A DNA stretch of 64,000 nucleotides from assembly GCF_000214375.1 (NCBI RefSeq), contig NC_015578.1:3410001-3474000 (forward strand), read 5' to 3'. This document shows positions 55,399 through 64,000 of this stretch, in pieces; position 1 is the first letter of the stretch, and the number at the start of each line of letters is the position of its first letter. Origin of the DNA: Treponema primitia ZAS-2. GTDB taxonomy: Bacteria; Spirochaetota; Spirochaetia; Treponematales; Breznakiellaceae. A program made the position numbers and the translations under genes. The notes beneath the pieces were generated by a model. That model did no database searches, had not been told where the DNA came from, and was given only the letters and a program-made list of their open reading frames with translations.

Positions 55399-58300
55399 AT
55401 GGATAAATCCAGGGTTAGCTTTTTATCGGCCTTCATCCGGAAATATATCTTCAACGAATTGCTGCCCCTGGAAGCCCGGGTAGGAAATATGATCTACCTG
55501 GTCGGCTTGGGCTCTGCCTTTACCACCATGGTTACCCGCATGGTGATGGGCTCAAATATCTTCCTTGTTTTGGTCATATTGGCCATCAACCTTACCATAA
55601 TAGGGGTGATATTCCTGGCGAACTACCTCAAGTTATACCGGATCTTCCAGCTTATTATTGTGAGTGTGCTCTGCTTTGTCCTCTTTCCCCTGGGCTTTTT
55701 TGCCCTGGGAGGGATAGATAGCGCCATGGCGGGCTACTTTGTCCTCAGTATAGTGCTGATTTTTCTCCTTACTTCGGGGAAAAGCCGCATAATCTTCCTT
55801 GTAGCGCATATTCTGGAGGCCGTTGCCTGTTATTATTTCGGTTCCAGGCCCCCTTTAAACGCTTTTGTATTGCCCACAGCGAATTCTTACCGTTATTTGG
55901 ACCATATTCAGACCTTTGTGGTGGTTGGAATCTGCATAGGCTTGATAATCGCCTTCCAAAACAAGCTTTATGACGAGGAACGGCAAAAGGTAAGCAACGC
56001 CAAAGAGGATCTTTCTTACCGTGATCGGCTTCTCAGGGTGGTGAATCAGGTGGCTGAAATGCTTCTCTCATCTGAAACCGAATATCTGGACAAGACCATT
56101 AAAAAGGCCATGGAAATCATGGCCGGCTGTGTAGACGCAGATCGCATGTATATATGGAAGAATCGTACCATCGATGGCATATTGAACTACGAACAGCAGT
56201 ACGAATGGCTTAACAATGGTGTAGCAGATATGAGCCTCAAGGCCGAGACCGGGAAGTCCTATACCGCCGCCATCCCCGGCTGGGAGGAAAATTTCACTGA
56301 AAGCAGGCAGGTCAACGGTCCGGTTTCGGGCCTTTCCGAAGCTGAACGGATTGGCCTCTCCCTATTCGGCATAAAATCCATATTGGCTATACCTGTTTAC
56401 CTCCAGGAGCAATTTTGGGGGTTTGTGAGTTTTGACGACTGTCACCGGGAACGGGTGTTTTCCGAAGACGATGTAAATATACTCCGATCCGGGAGTCTGC
56501 TCCTGGCCAGCGCAGTGGTACGAAACAACAACGATATCATCCTCAGCTCCCGGCTCAAACAGCAGGAGCTCATGTCGGACATCTCCCAGAGTTTCATCTC
56601 CAAAGAGGCTATGGGCAGCCTTATACAGGAAGCCCTGCGGCGCATGGGGGAATTCCTCAAAGTGACCAGGGTCCTTGTCGCAGTGGCGGATCTTATCACC
56701 GATGAAAGCCGTCCTGCCTACACGTGGTTCTCCAGGGATGAATGGAAACCCGATCCTACCCAGACCGGGTTTAACGAAGCAATAACCACCACATTCCCCA
56801 AAACCATGCCCGAAAAGGGCTATGTACCCACTGTCTACTGCGCCGATACCCTTACAGATAACGAGGGCAAATACCGCATTTTTTACGAGAAGGTGGGGAT
56901 TAAATCCTTTATCTGGGCGCCCCTCTATGTAGATTCTTCCTACTGGGGCATGATCAGCATTGAAGAGTGCGAAACTGCGCGGGTATGGTCAGACAGCGAC
57001 GCCCAGCTGGTGGGGACCGTTTCCAGCGCCATAGCCGGGGCAATTGCCCGTGACATCATGGAGAAGGCCCGTTCGGCCGCATTGGATCAGGCGGTACAGG
57101 CCAGCAAGGCCAAGGGGGATTTCCTCTCCAATATGAGCCACGAGATGCGTACCCCTATGAACGCCATAATCGGCATGACCTCCATCGGTAAAAGCGCCCC
57201 TGACATCGAAAAGAAAGATTATGCCTTTGGAAAGATAGAAGACGCTTCCTCCCACCTCCTGGGGGTCATCAACGATATACTCGATATGTCCAAGATCGAA
57301 GCCAACAAGCTTGAACTGTCCCCGGTAACTTTTGAATTTGAGAAGATGCTCCAAAAAGTGGTGAACGTCATCAACTTCCGTATAGAACAGCGGCAGCAGT
57401 CCTTCTATGTTACTATTGATAAAATGATCCCCAACTCCCTGATCGGGGACGATCAGCGCCTGGCCCAGGTAATCACCAATCTTTTAAGCAACGCAGTAAA
57501 ATTCACCCCCGAACAAGGAACCATACGGCTCAATGCCCATTATGCAGGAGAAGAAAATGGTCTCTGCCTGATGCAGATCGAAGTGACCGATTCCGGTATA
57601 GGCATAAGCCCCGAACAGCAGGCACGGCTTTTCACTTCTTTTGAACAGGCGGAATCCAGCACTACCAGGCAATTCGGCGGTACCGGCCTGGGCCTTGCCA
57701 TCTCCAAACGTATTGTGGAACTTATGGGGGGCAAGATCTGGATAGAATCGGAACTGGGCAAGGGCGCCACCTTTGCTTTCACCGTCAAAATGCAGAAAGG
57801 CGATATAGAAAGTAAAAGCTTCCTCGACCCCGGTGTAAATTGGAGCAACGTAAAGATCCTTGCGGTGGATGATGAAAGCGAAATTTTGCAATACTTTATC
57901 GGTGTAGCGGAAAACTTTGGCGTCAAATGCGATGTCGCTTCGGGCAGTGAAGAAGCCCTGGCGCTTATCAAGGAAAAGGGCGGCTACGATATCTACTTTA
58001 TTGACTGGAAAATGCCCGGCATGAACGGCATGGAGCTTTCGAAAAGGATCAAAGAAACAGGCAGCGGCAAATCGGTGGTAACCATGATCTCCGGTGTTGA
58101 ATGGAGCGCCATTGAAGGGGAAGCCAAAAGCGCGGGGGTGGATAAGTTTATTGCAAAACCCCTCTTTCCTTCAGCAATCGCGGATCTTATCAACGAATGT
58201 CTCGGTGTAGACAATGCCGCTATCCCCAGTGACATCACTGAAGATCAAGACGGCTGCTTCGAAGGTTTCCATTTGCTTTTGGCTGAAGATGTGGAGATAA

Positions 58301-59112
58301 ACCGCGAAATAGTCCTGACTCTCCTTGAATCCACCAAGCTCTTAATAGATTGCGCCGAGAACGGCGCCATCGCAGTAGATATGTTTAGAGAAAATCCTGA
58401 TAAATACGACATGATCTTCATGGACGTTCAAATGCCTCAAATGGATGGCTACGAAGCCACCCGTACCATCAGGGCTATGGATTTTGAAAAAGCCCGGGGG
58501 ATTCCCATCGTCGCTATGACCGCTAATGTCTTTAGAGAAGATATTGAAAAGTCCCTTGCAGCAGGCATGAACGATCATGTGGGTAAGCCCCTGGATTTCA
58601 ACGAAGTGATAGCAAGACTACGAAAATATTTACCCAAAAACAAGACCGGCAATTCCGCCTATATCAAATACGGTGAAGCCGGAGAGGAAAGTGAGCAATG
58701 GAAAAACGGTATTGCCTGGAGCCAGGACCTTGCTACGGGCAATGCCGAAATTGACTCCCAGCACAAGCAGATATTCCGGCTCACCAGTAATTTGGCCGAA
58801 GCCTCCAAAAATGGGCAGGATGCAAAGTTCCTGAAAGAAACCCTGGAATTTCTGATTAATTATACGGTTAAGCATTTTTCTGATGAAGAAGCCCTTGCGA
58901 GCCGATACAGTTATCCGGACTATAGGGATCATAAGAAGCTCCATGATGATTTCCGCATTACTGTTACACAACTCAGCGCAGAGTACGATACCAAAGGAAG
59001 CTCACAGGAGCTTTGGGACAAGGTTACTACAACTGTCGTACACTGGGTGATACAGCATATCAAGCAGCAGGATTTTAAACTTGCAGAGTTTATACGGAAG
59101 ACTACCTTATAA
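55399..59112 (+). CDS. Membrane hybrid histidine kinase with GAF domains, two receivers and C-terminal hemerythrin
   Basis: The protein of about 1,237 residues (from ATG 55399) starts with six membrane helices (residues 25-195). Two GAF-type domains follow (about 215-380 and 395-560), then HisKA with MSHEMRTPMNAIIGM (His near 579), HATPase with NLLSNAVKFTP, DSGIGIS and [11 protein letters not shown], receiver 1 (YFIDWKMPGMNG, near 868), receiver 2 (MDVQMPQMDGYEATR, near 1008) and a bacteriohemerythrin domain (EIDSQHKQIF; HFSDEE; DHKKLHDDF; HWVIQHIKQQDFKLAEF). The last binds a di-iron site and could sense oxygen. The longer frame from 55315 lacks a clear advantage; the true start is uncertain. 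Confidence 0.88.
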   Translation: MDKSRVSFLSAFIRKYIFNELLPLEARVGNMIYLVGLGSAFTTMVTRMVMGSNIFLVLVILAINLTIIGVIFLANYLKLYRIFQLIIVSVLCFVLFPLGFFALGGIDSAMAGYFVLSIVLIFLLTSGKSRIIFLVAHILEAVACYYFGSRPPLNAFVLPTANSYRYLDHIQTFVVVGICIGLIIAFQNKLYDEERQKVSNAKEDLSYRDRLLRVVNQVAEMLLSSETEYLDKTIKKAMEIMAGCVDADRMYIWKNRTIDGILNYEQQYEWLNNGVADMSLKAETGKSYTAAIPGWEENFTESRQVNGPVSGLSEAERIGLSLFGIKSILAIPVYLQEQFWGFVSFDDCHRERVFSEDDVNILRSGSLLLASAVVRNNNDIILSSRLKQQELMSDISQSFISKEAMGSLIQEALRRMGEFLKVTRVLVAVADLITDESRPAYTWFSRDEWKPDPTQTGFNEAITTTFPKTMPEKGYVPTVYCADTLTDNEGKYRIFYEKVGIKSFIWAPLYVDSSYWGMISIEECETARVWSDSDAQLVGTVSSAIAGAIARDIMEKARSAALDQAVQASKAKGDFLSNMSHEMRTPMNAIIGMTSIGKSAPDIEKKDYAFGKIEDASSHLLGVINDILDMSKIEANKLELSPVTFEFEKMLQKVVNVINFRIEQRQQSFYVTIDKMIPNSLIGDDQRLAQVITNLLSNAVKFTPEQGTIRLNAHYAGEENGLCLMQIEVTDSGIGISPEQQARLFTSFEQAESSTTRQFGGTGLGLAISKRIVELMGGKIWIESELGKGATFAFTVKMQKGDIESKSFLDPGVNWSNVKILAVDDESEILQYFIGVAENFGVKCDVASGSEEALALIKEKGGYDIYFIDWKMPGMNGMELSKRIKETGSGKSVVTMISGVEWSAIEGEAKSAGVDKFIAKPLFPSAIADLINECLGVDNAAIPSDITEDQDGCFEGFHLLLAEDVEINREIVLTLLESTKLLIDCAENGAIAVDMFRENPDKYDMIFMDVQMPQMDGYEATRTIRAMDFEKARGIPIVAMTANVFREDIEKSLAAGMNDHVGKPLDFNEVIARLRKYLPKNKTGNSAYIKYGEAGEESEQWKNGIAWSQDLATGNAEIDSQHKQIFRLTSNLAEASKNGQDAKFLKETLEFLINYTVKHFSDEEALASRYSYPDYRDHKKLHDDFRITVTQLSAEYDTKGSSQELWDKVTTTVVHWVIQHIKQQDFKLAEFIRKTTL

Positions 59113-59205
59113 CGACCATATAGATAGACGCCGATTATGAAATAATGTGTATACAGTAAAATTAATTGGCCGTTCTTAATCACCAGAGCGCGGTTATATC
59201 GTCGC

Positions 59206-59841
59206 CTACCCTTTCAGCGCTAGACTCTGTTTGAAGTTCTCCACCACCTGATCCACCGTAGGCTGGGCGTCCACATCCGCCAGAAGGCCTTTCTTGCGGT
59301 AGTAGTCGATCAGGGGCGCGGTCTGGTCCCGGTAAACCTCAATACGTTTCCGGATCGCCCCTTCCCGGTCATCATCCCGGGTATACACCTCGCCGCCGCA
59401 GACGTCACAGACATCCGCTTTTTTAGGCGGGTTAAAAACCTTATGATAATTAAGACCACAGTTCCGGCAGACCCGTCGGCCCCCTAAACGTTCCAGTACC
59501 GCCGGGTCGGGGAGCTCAAAGTTTACCACCCTATCTACGGCGGAAAACCCGGCCAGGGCCTCTGCCTGGGGTATGGTCCGGGGGAAACCGTCCAGGATAT
59601 AGCCCTTTTGGGCATCCCCCTGGGCCAGCCGTTCCTTGACCAGCGCAATAGTGGTAGCGTCGTCCACCAGCTTTCCCGCGTCGATGATAGCCTTCACCTT
59701 GAGCCCCAGGGGACTTTTGGCGGCAATGGCGGCCCTAAAAATAGCGCCGGTGGAAATATGGGGAACCTTGAGTATGTCCACCGCCTTTGCCGCCAGGGTT
59801 CCCTTCCCCGCTCCGGGGGGGCCCAGAAAGATTAATTTCAA
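59206..59841 (-). CDS. adk: Adenylate kinase
   Basis: The 211-residue enzyme converts ATP and AMP to two ADP. It shows GPPGAGKGTLAAKAV, HISTGAIFRAAI, GYILDGFPRTIPQAEAL and DDREGAIRKRIEVYRDQTAP. The long LID holds four Cys (CRNCGLNYH and VCDVCGGEVY), so it is the zinc-binding type. AAAGGAG precedes the ATG. It lies 49 bp downstream of the ZIP transporter gene on the same strand. Confidence 0.96.
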   Translation of the reverse strand: MKLIFLGPPGAGKGTLAAKAVDILKVPHISTGAIFRAAIAAKSPLGLKVKAIIDAGKLVDDATTIALVKERLAQGDAQKGYILDGFPRTIPQAEALAGFSAVDRVVNFELPDPAVLERLGGRRVCRNCGLNYHKVFNPPKKADVCDVCGGEVYTRDDDREGAIRKRIEVYRDQTAPLIDYYRKKGLLADVDAQPTVDQVVENFKQSLALKG

Positions 59842-59889
59842 AGTCCGACTCCTTTTTGCACTTTCGCACAGTTTGTCTTAATTTTACCC

Positions 59890-60699
59890 TTATCCCAGCC
59901 CAAGGTCCAGAGCCATCATAATGGCAAAGCCCAGCATGATCCCCGCAGTGGCGATATGGTCGTTACCCTCCCGCCGAGATTCGGGGATGACCTCTTCGGC
60001 CACCACGAAGATCATGGCTCCAGCGGCAAAGGCCAGGGCATAAGGGAGGATCGGCTGGATATAGTAGACCAAGGCCGCGCCAAGAACCCCTGCCACGGGT
60101 TCCACCAGACCGGAAAGCTGACCGTACCAGAAAGCCTTGCCCCGGGAAAGGCCGTCCCGCCGCAATGGAATGGACACTGCCGCCCCTTCAGGAAAATTCT
60201 GGAGCCCGATACCCAGGGTCAGGGCGATAGCTCCGGTAACTCCCGCACCGGGTATACCCGCGGCAAGGGCGCCGAAACCCACCCCTACCGCAAGCCCCTC
60301 GGGAATGTTGTGAAGGGTAATGGCCAGAACCAGCAGGATGGACCGGCCCAAGTTCGTCTTGGGCCCCTCAGCCTCCTGCATAGGATACTCAATGTGCAGA
60401 TGGGGAAGGATCCGGTCCACCAGCCCCAAAAAAGCACCTCCCAGGAGAAATCCAACCGTTGCGGGGACCCAGGGTATCATGCCTAAGGCTTCCGCCATGG
60501 CAATGGCCGGTTCCAGGAGGGACCAGAAACTGGCGGCGATCATCACCCCCCCGGCAAAGCCCAGCATACCGTCCAGAAGTTTGCGATTGATGCTCTTGAA
60601 GAAAAATACGGTCCCCGCGCCCAGGGCAGTAACCCCGTAGGTAAAGAGGGTGGCCAACAGGGCCTGAAGTATCACAGGGCAATTTAAAAACCATTCCAT
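59890..60699 (-). CDS. ZIP-family metal transporter
   Basis: The 269-residue membrane protein has eight predicted helices and the two metal-site helices of the ZupT/GufA-like ZIP family: [17 protein letters not shown] and [18 protein letters not shown]. It probably imports zinc or another divalent metal. The start ATG 60699 ([15 protein letters not shown]) is chosen; the frame upstream to 60756 is not similar to the family. Confidence 0.9.
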   Translation of the reverse strand: MEWFLNCPVILQALLATLFTYGVTALGAGTVFFFKSINRKLLDGMLGFAGGVMIAASFWSLLEPAIAMAEALGMIPWVPATVGFLLGGAFLGLVDRILPHLHIEYPMQEAEGPKTNLGRSILLVLAITLHNIPEGLAVGVGFGALAAGIPGAGVTGAIALTLGIGLQNFPEGAAVSIPLRRDGLSRGKAFWYGQLSGLVEPVAGVLGAALVYYIQPILPYALAFAAGAMIFVVAEEVIPESRREGNDHIATAGIMLGFAIMMALDLGLG

Positions 60700-60770
60700 A
60701 TACTTATTGTAATGAATTCCCTGGATAAAATGAAGAACCCCGCCGCAAGCACGCAAGCAGCCTATGAGGG

Positions 60771-61640
60771 TTATTCAAACAAGTATAGCTGTCTTTTTTC
60801 GTTTTCTTCAAAGGCACTCATATATCTGAATAATTCATCATTATCACAGACAATATTATTGTCATGGCATGTTTTATTGAATATTTCCATAAGTGTTTTG
60901 TTTCTATCGCTTTTGAGTATGTAATTGTTTCCGTATTTACTTTGATATTTTTGTTTTAGCCCCGGAAAATGCACATCGAGTTTTTCATAAAAATATTCCC
61001 GATCCCCTTCCCGTAATGTTAACCCCATTTCAAAACATAGGATCCCATAGACCTTTGCTTCTATACAATAATGCAATATCCCCCGGATATTTTCTTCCGT
61101 ATCATTAATAAAAGGTAATATGGGACTTAACCATACTATAGTTTGAATCCCATTATCCCGCATGGTTTTTAATATTTCAAACCGCTCTTTCGTGGTAGAT
61201 ACATTCGGCTCAACTATTCTGCACAAAGACTCGTCAAAGCTTGTAAGGGTTATTTCTACAATGCATTTTGCATTATTGTTAATTTTTATCAACAGATCCA
61301 GATCCCGTAATATCAGGCTTGATTTTGTCTGGATTGCCAGGCCGCACCGGTATTTTTCTATAATCTCAAGGCATGTTCGTATATTATTTAAATTTTCGGG
61401 TATAGGAATATAGGGATCACTCATGGCGCCGGTACCGATCATGCACTTTTTACGTTTTGTTTTTAATTTCTGTTCCAGCAATTCAGGGGCGTTTATTTTT
61501 ATTTCCACATCTTCAAAAACATGGTCCATATTGTAACACTTGCTTCTCGCGTCACAATATATGCAGCCATGAATACATCCCCGGCTGATATTCATACCAT
61601 TTTTAGACGATAATATGCCTTTCACTTCTTTAAAATGCAT
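60771..61640 (-). CDS. Radical SAM protein (spore-photoproduct-lyase-like / Rv2578c type)
   Basis: The 289-residue protein binds a 4Fe-4S cluster by C-I-H-G-C-I-Y-C in [56 protein letters not shown] and [19 protein letters not shown] are marks of small radical SAM proteins of this group, some of which are DNA-repair-like, with unknown substrates. Its low GC against the neighbours suggests acquisition. It is separated by 71 bp from the ZIP gene start. Confidence 0.85.
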   Translation of the reverse strand: MHFKEVKGILSSKNGMNISRGCIHGCIYCDARSKCYNMDHVFEDVEIKINAPELLEQKLKTKRKKCMIGTGAMSDPYIPIPENLNNIRTCLEIIEKYRCGLAIQTKSSLILRDLDLLIKINNNAKCIVEITLTSFDESLCRIVEPNVSTTKERFEILKTMRDNGIQTIVWLSPILPFINDTEENIRGILHYCIEAKVYGILCFEMGLTLREGDREYFYEKLDVHFPGLKQKYQSKYGNNYILKSDRNKTLMEIFNKTCHDNNIVCDNDELFRYMSAFEENEKRQLYLFE

Positions 61641-61818
61641 GGCAGTTATTATATCGCCTCATAGTAATACATTATTCTTTAAAAAGTGTTTTGTCAATGG
61701 TTTTTATATTTATTCACCATTCATTAATTCATCTTAATAACGCAATATATTTTATTTTTTCCATAAGCCGTTCTTTTAAATAGTAATTGCGCAGAAAAAC
61801 TGCGCCAGGCGAAGACTT

Positions 61819-63474
61819 TCACTTCGATAGGGCATAGAACCCACTTAATTTCTCCATCGGGGCTAGCCTCACCCGAGGGCCGGTCAGGGCTAAAGGGTAA
61901 GGCTCCACATAAACCAGCTCAGTCCCCCAATACCCCAGCCGGATAAGGAGGCCCTCGTCCCCGCCGCCGGTATTTTCCATGCCCGCAAAAACAAAGTTCC
62001 CCAGGGACCAGAACACGGGCTTTCCTTCGATCCACTCAAAGCCCTGTACGATGTGGGGATGAGAGCCAATGAGGAGGTCTGCCCCGGCGCGAATTATATC
62101 CGTGTACCATTCCCTGGTAGCCCGATCCGGCCTGTTGGTCCATTCTTCCCCGCCATGGAAAAATACGATATTTAGATACTGTTCGGCATCCCCAGCGAGT
62201 ATCCCCGGTGCGTCTTCCCCAATGGCCCCGGCGGAAAGAACCTCCTTGAGCGCCTCGACGCTTCCATAGCCGTGGAGTATCCCTGGTGTGCCCTCCCCGG
62301 CTGCCATCCTTGCCCCGCTCCAGCCGCTCCGCTCAGGCGGAAAGGAGCCGATCCCGAAGGCCCGCACTGTTATCCCCTTTTTTTGGAAGACCCAGGGCGC
62401 CGCCGCTGCCCCCCGATCCGGTCCCGCTCCGAGAATACCCAGCCCTGCGGCGCCGACATGCTCCAGGGTATCCAGGAATGCCTGGGGACCCCAGTCAAAA
62501 ACATGGTTGTTTGCCAAAAGGACTGCGTCTATGCCCGACTTTTTGAGGGCCCCCGCGACTGGGGGAGAAAAGCGGAAGTTGTAGGTTTTTTCTTCCCGAT
62601 ATCCCCGGCTGCTCACGGCGCCCTCCAAGTTTACAATTGCAAGGTCCGCTTCTTCCAAAATTTTTGCAGCCCCAAAAAAGAGGCTTTCCGGTCCCTCCCT
62701 GAGAAGTATCTCCCCGGCGCCCCGGTCCAGCATCAGGTCTCCGGCGGAGGCCAGCCAGAGTATTTCCGGCTTCGGCTCCACCAGGGGATTTGCGACGGCT
62801 GCGAGGGCTACTCCCAGCTTTGCCGCCAACTGCCCGGCCAGGGTTTCTGCCTTGGCACGGGCTTTTTCGGTCAAGCCCTCTTCTGCCACACCCAGCCGCG
62901 CTTCGACCAGCCGAACCAGCGGGTAAGCTTCGTCATCGGCGGAAAGGCCGTCAACCCGGAGTGCCACATAGGGCGGGGCCAGTTCCCGGAGACTGAGGAG
63001 TTCCTCTTTTCCGAGAAGGCAGTCCTCCAGAGCGGCATCCTGCCGGCCATCGGGAACTTTAGTACAGGGAACCATCCAGGTTCTGGATAAAAGAAAGGGG
63101 GTATCCGGCAGCTCTGTTTCTGATAGTTGCGGGGAACCATTGGGGACAGCTCTGTCCCCATGGATAAGCTCAAAAACCCAGCGGGATGACAGTTCCAGTA
63201 CCAGGTCCGGATGCAGCTCTGTCCCCAGGCGCGGTTCCGCTGCCAGCTCTGTCCCCAAAAACTCCATCCCCAGCGGAACCAGCTCCCGGGCCAACAAACC
63301 TGCCAGGAAAGATGCTGCCGCCTGAAGTTCCACCGCCTGCTCCGGCGACAGCTCTGTCCCCGGCGTCGATAGGCCTAGATACACAGGCTGGGGTTTAGTA
63401 CAACTTGCAACGAAGTTTCCCGCGCAGGCACAGAGAAACAGGAGGAGGGTTAAAAGAAGGGGGGATTTCCGCAT
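61819..63474 (-). CDS. CapA-like metallophosphatase lipoprotein
   Basis: The 551-residue protein has a signal with several Cys (LLLFLCACAGNFVASCTKP), a variable N-terminal region (residues 30-240) and a PGA_cap/CapA metallophosphoesterase domain: ASAGDLMLDRGAGEIL, AIVNLEGAVSS, LANNHVFDWGPQAFLDTL, IVFFHGGEEWTNRPDRATRE and LIGSHPHIVQGFEWIEGKPV. CapA-like proteins take part in polyglutamate or envelope polymer synthesis. Four exact copies of AGCTCTGTCCCC are spread through the N-terminal coding region and yield recurrent G-T-E-L motifs. Confidence 0.83.
   Translation of the reverse strand: MRKSPLLLTLLLFLCACAGNFVASCTKPQPVYLGLSTPGTELSPEQAVELQAAASFLAGLLARELVPLGMEFLGTELAAEPRLGTELHPDLVLELSSRWVFELIHGDRAVPNGSPQLSETELPDTPFLLSRTWMVPCTKVPDGRQDAALEDCLLGKEELLSLRELAPPYVALRVDGLSADDEAYPLVRLVEARLGVAEEGLTEKARAKAETLAGQLAAKLGVALAAVANPLVEPKPEILWLASAGDLMLDRGAGEILLREGPESLFFGAAKILEEADLAIVNLEGAVSSRGYREEKTYNFRFSPPVAGALKKSGIDAVLLANNHVFDWGPQAFLDTLEHVGAAGLGILGAGPDRGAAAAPWVFQKKGITVRAFGIGSFPPERSGWSGARMAAGEGTPGILHGYGSVEALKEVLSAGAIGEDAPGILAGDAEQYLNIVFFHGGEEWTNRPDRATREWYTDIIRAGADLLIGSHPHIVQGFEWIEGKPVFWSLGNFVFAGMENTGGGDEGLLIRLGYWGTELVYVEPYPLALTGPRVRLAPMEKLSGFYALSK
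63110..63361. repeat. Interspersed 12-bp repeat inside the CapA-like gene
   Basis: AGCTCTGTCCCC occurs at 63148-63159, 63215-63226, 63245-63256 and 63350-63361, with a variant at 63110-63121. At 63142-63159 it forms the hairpin GGGGACA-GCTC-TGTCCCC. Confidence 0.8.
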
Positions 63475-63501
63475 AAGCGTACTCTCTCTTTTCCGGCTTA
63501 T

Positions 63502-63693
63502 TTAGACCTTTTTCGTGATAAAGTCGCTCTTGAGGCAACGGGCGCAGATTTTAAGGGTGATCGTGGTACCCTGTATTTCGGTCTTTAGCTTGACCAGATT
63601 GGGCTTCCAGGTGCGGCGGGTATGATTTTTCGCGTGGCTCACCTTATTCCCGGTGATGGTGTGTTTGCCGCAAATATCGCAGGTACGTGACAT
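63502..63693 (-). CDS. rpmB: 50S ribosomal protein L28
   Basis: The 63-residue protein has the L28 pattern: [34 protein letters not shown] and [14 protein letters not shown]. Two Cys pairs (C-D-I-C and C-A-R-C) suggest the zinc-binding form. AAGGAAGG precedes the ATG on its strand. Confidence 0.95.
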   Translation of the reverse strand: MSRTCDICGKHTITGNKVSHAKNHTRRTWKPNLVKLKTEIQGTTITLKICARCLKSDFITKKV

Positions 63694-63801
63694 AATAAAC
63701 CTTCCTTTCGGAGTAAATTGCTCTTTAGGGATAGAACTCTACCTGAAATCGAAAATAATGTCAAGCAAGCAAGGCCGAGGGCGCAAAAGACGCTTTGCCC
63801 C

Positions 63802-64000
63802 TTAGGGCTGGCCGAAAAGCTGAACCGCCTGCTCCCGGACCTGGTTAACCATGGCTTGATAATTATCCTTCAGGGCATTCATGTTCTGGTTGTAAAAGCC
63901 CACAAATTCCGGGTCCTGGAAGGGGTCAAGCTGAACCGGGCGGCCTAAGCGCCGGGTAAGCTCCTCCTCTTTCTGACGCAGTTTGGGGGCGTATTGCTGC
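63802..64000 (-). CDS. C-terminal part of an unidentified protein (cut by window edge)
   Basis: The open frame ends at a TAA at 63802-63804 and continues beyond base 64000. The visible 66 residues (QKEEELTRRLGRPVQLDPFQ; NQNMNALKDNYQAMVNQVRE; QAVQLFGQP) are helical and charged, probably coiled coil. They are too few to name the protein. Confidence 0.6.
   Translation of the reverse strand, partial: QQYAPKLRQKEEELTRRLGRPVQLDPFQDPEFVGFYNQNMNALKDNYQAMVNQVREQAVQLFGQP

Overview
The window looks like chromosome of a spirochaete, most probably a gut-type Treponema. This is inferred from about 50 % GC, very long hybrid sensor kinases, a TRAP transporter, a GH3-family enzyme and families of GLUG- and BspA-like surface lipoproteins; no database search was possible. 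Two chromosomal stretches (1-4897 and 48899-64000) flank one large integrated element.

The element is the main result. A 55-bp perfect direct repeat made of the 3' part of a tRNA-Leu(CAG) gene lies at 4898-4952 (attL, intact tRNA) and 48844-48898 (attR, partial copy), 43,946 bp apart, with a tyrosine integrase just inside attL. From left to right the element holds: integrase, ParA, ParB, small HTH proteins and an SF3-type helicase (5-13 kb); a DUF2971 gene; a mutagenesis cassette DUF72 - ImuB-like - DnaE-like polymerase, divergent from a LexA-like S24 regulator across a perfect 19-bp palindrome (14.7-20.4 kb); an AT-rich pair, an ATPase with a DUF4435/TOPRIM-like tail and a class III cyclase-like protein (20.4-23.1 kb), a candidate defence or signalling module; a long rightward series of plasmid/phage-type genes (RadC, DUF932, methyltransferase, YubB-like, RecB-like nuclease, Sak4-like ATPase, clamp-like protein, SSB) with a recurrent hairpin in front of many of them (23.2-30.5 kb); uncharacterised genes including an HTH-LRAT pair and a GNAT enzyme (30.5-35.9 kb); and a GC-rich leftward block of surface lipoproteins with toxin-antitoxin genes and a REP-associated tyrosine transposase whose palindromes also lie inside lipoprotein signal-peptide regions (36-47 kb). 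No relaxase, coupling protein, type IV secretion, terminase or capsid operon was seen, so the element looks like an integrating plasmid-like or satellite element rather than a complete conjugative element or prophage.

The ends suggest how it is controlled. Integration moved the tRNA-Leu away from its own terminator (now at 48907-48929, outside attR), so the tRNA promoter may read into the integrase. At the right end an exact consensus promoter (TTGACA-17-TATAAT, 48706-48734) points outwards; in an excised circle it would read across the joined att site into the integrase.

The left flank holds the end of deoD, a hybrid kinase with two periplasmic binding domains and a solute-binding lipoprotein. 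The right flank holds a TRAP transporter (DctP, fused DctQM), an acyltransferase, a HAD phosphatase with no normal start codon, a GH3 enzyme, a hybrid kinase ending in a hemerythrin domain, adk, a ZIP transporter, a radical SAM protein, a CapA-like lipoprotein, rpmB and the end of an unidentified gene.
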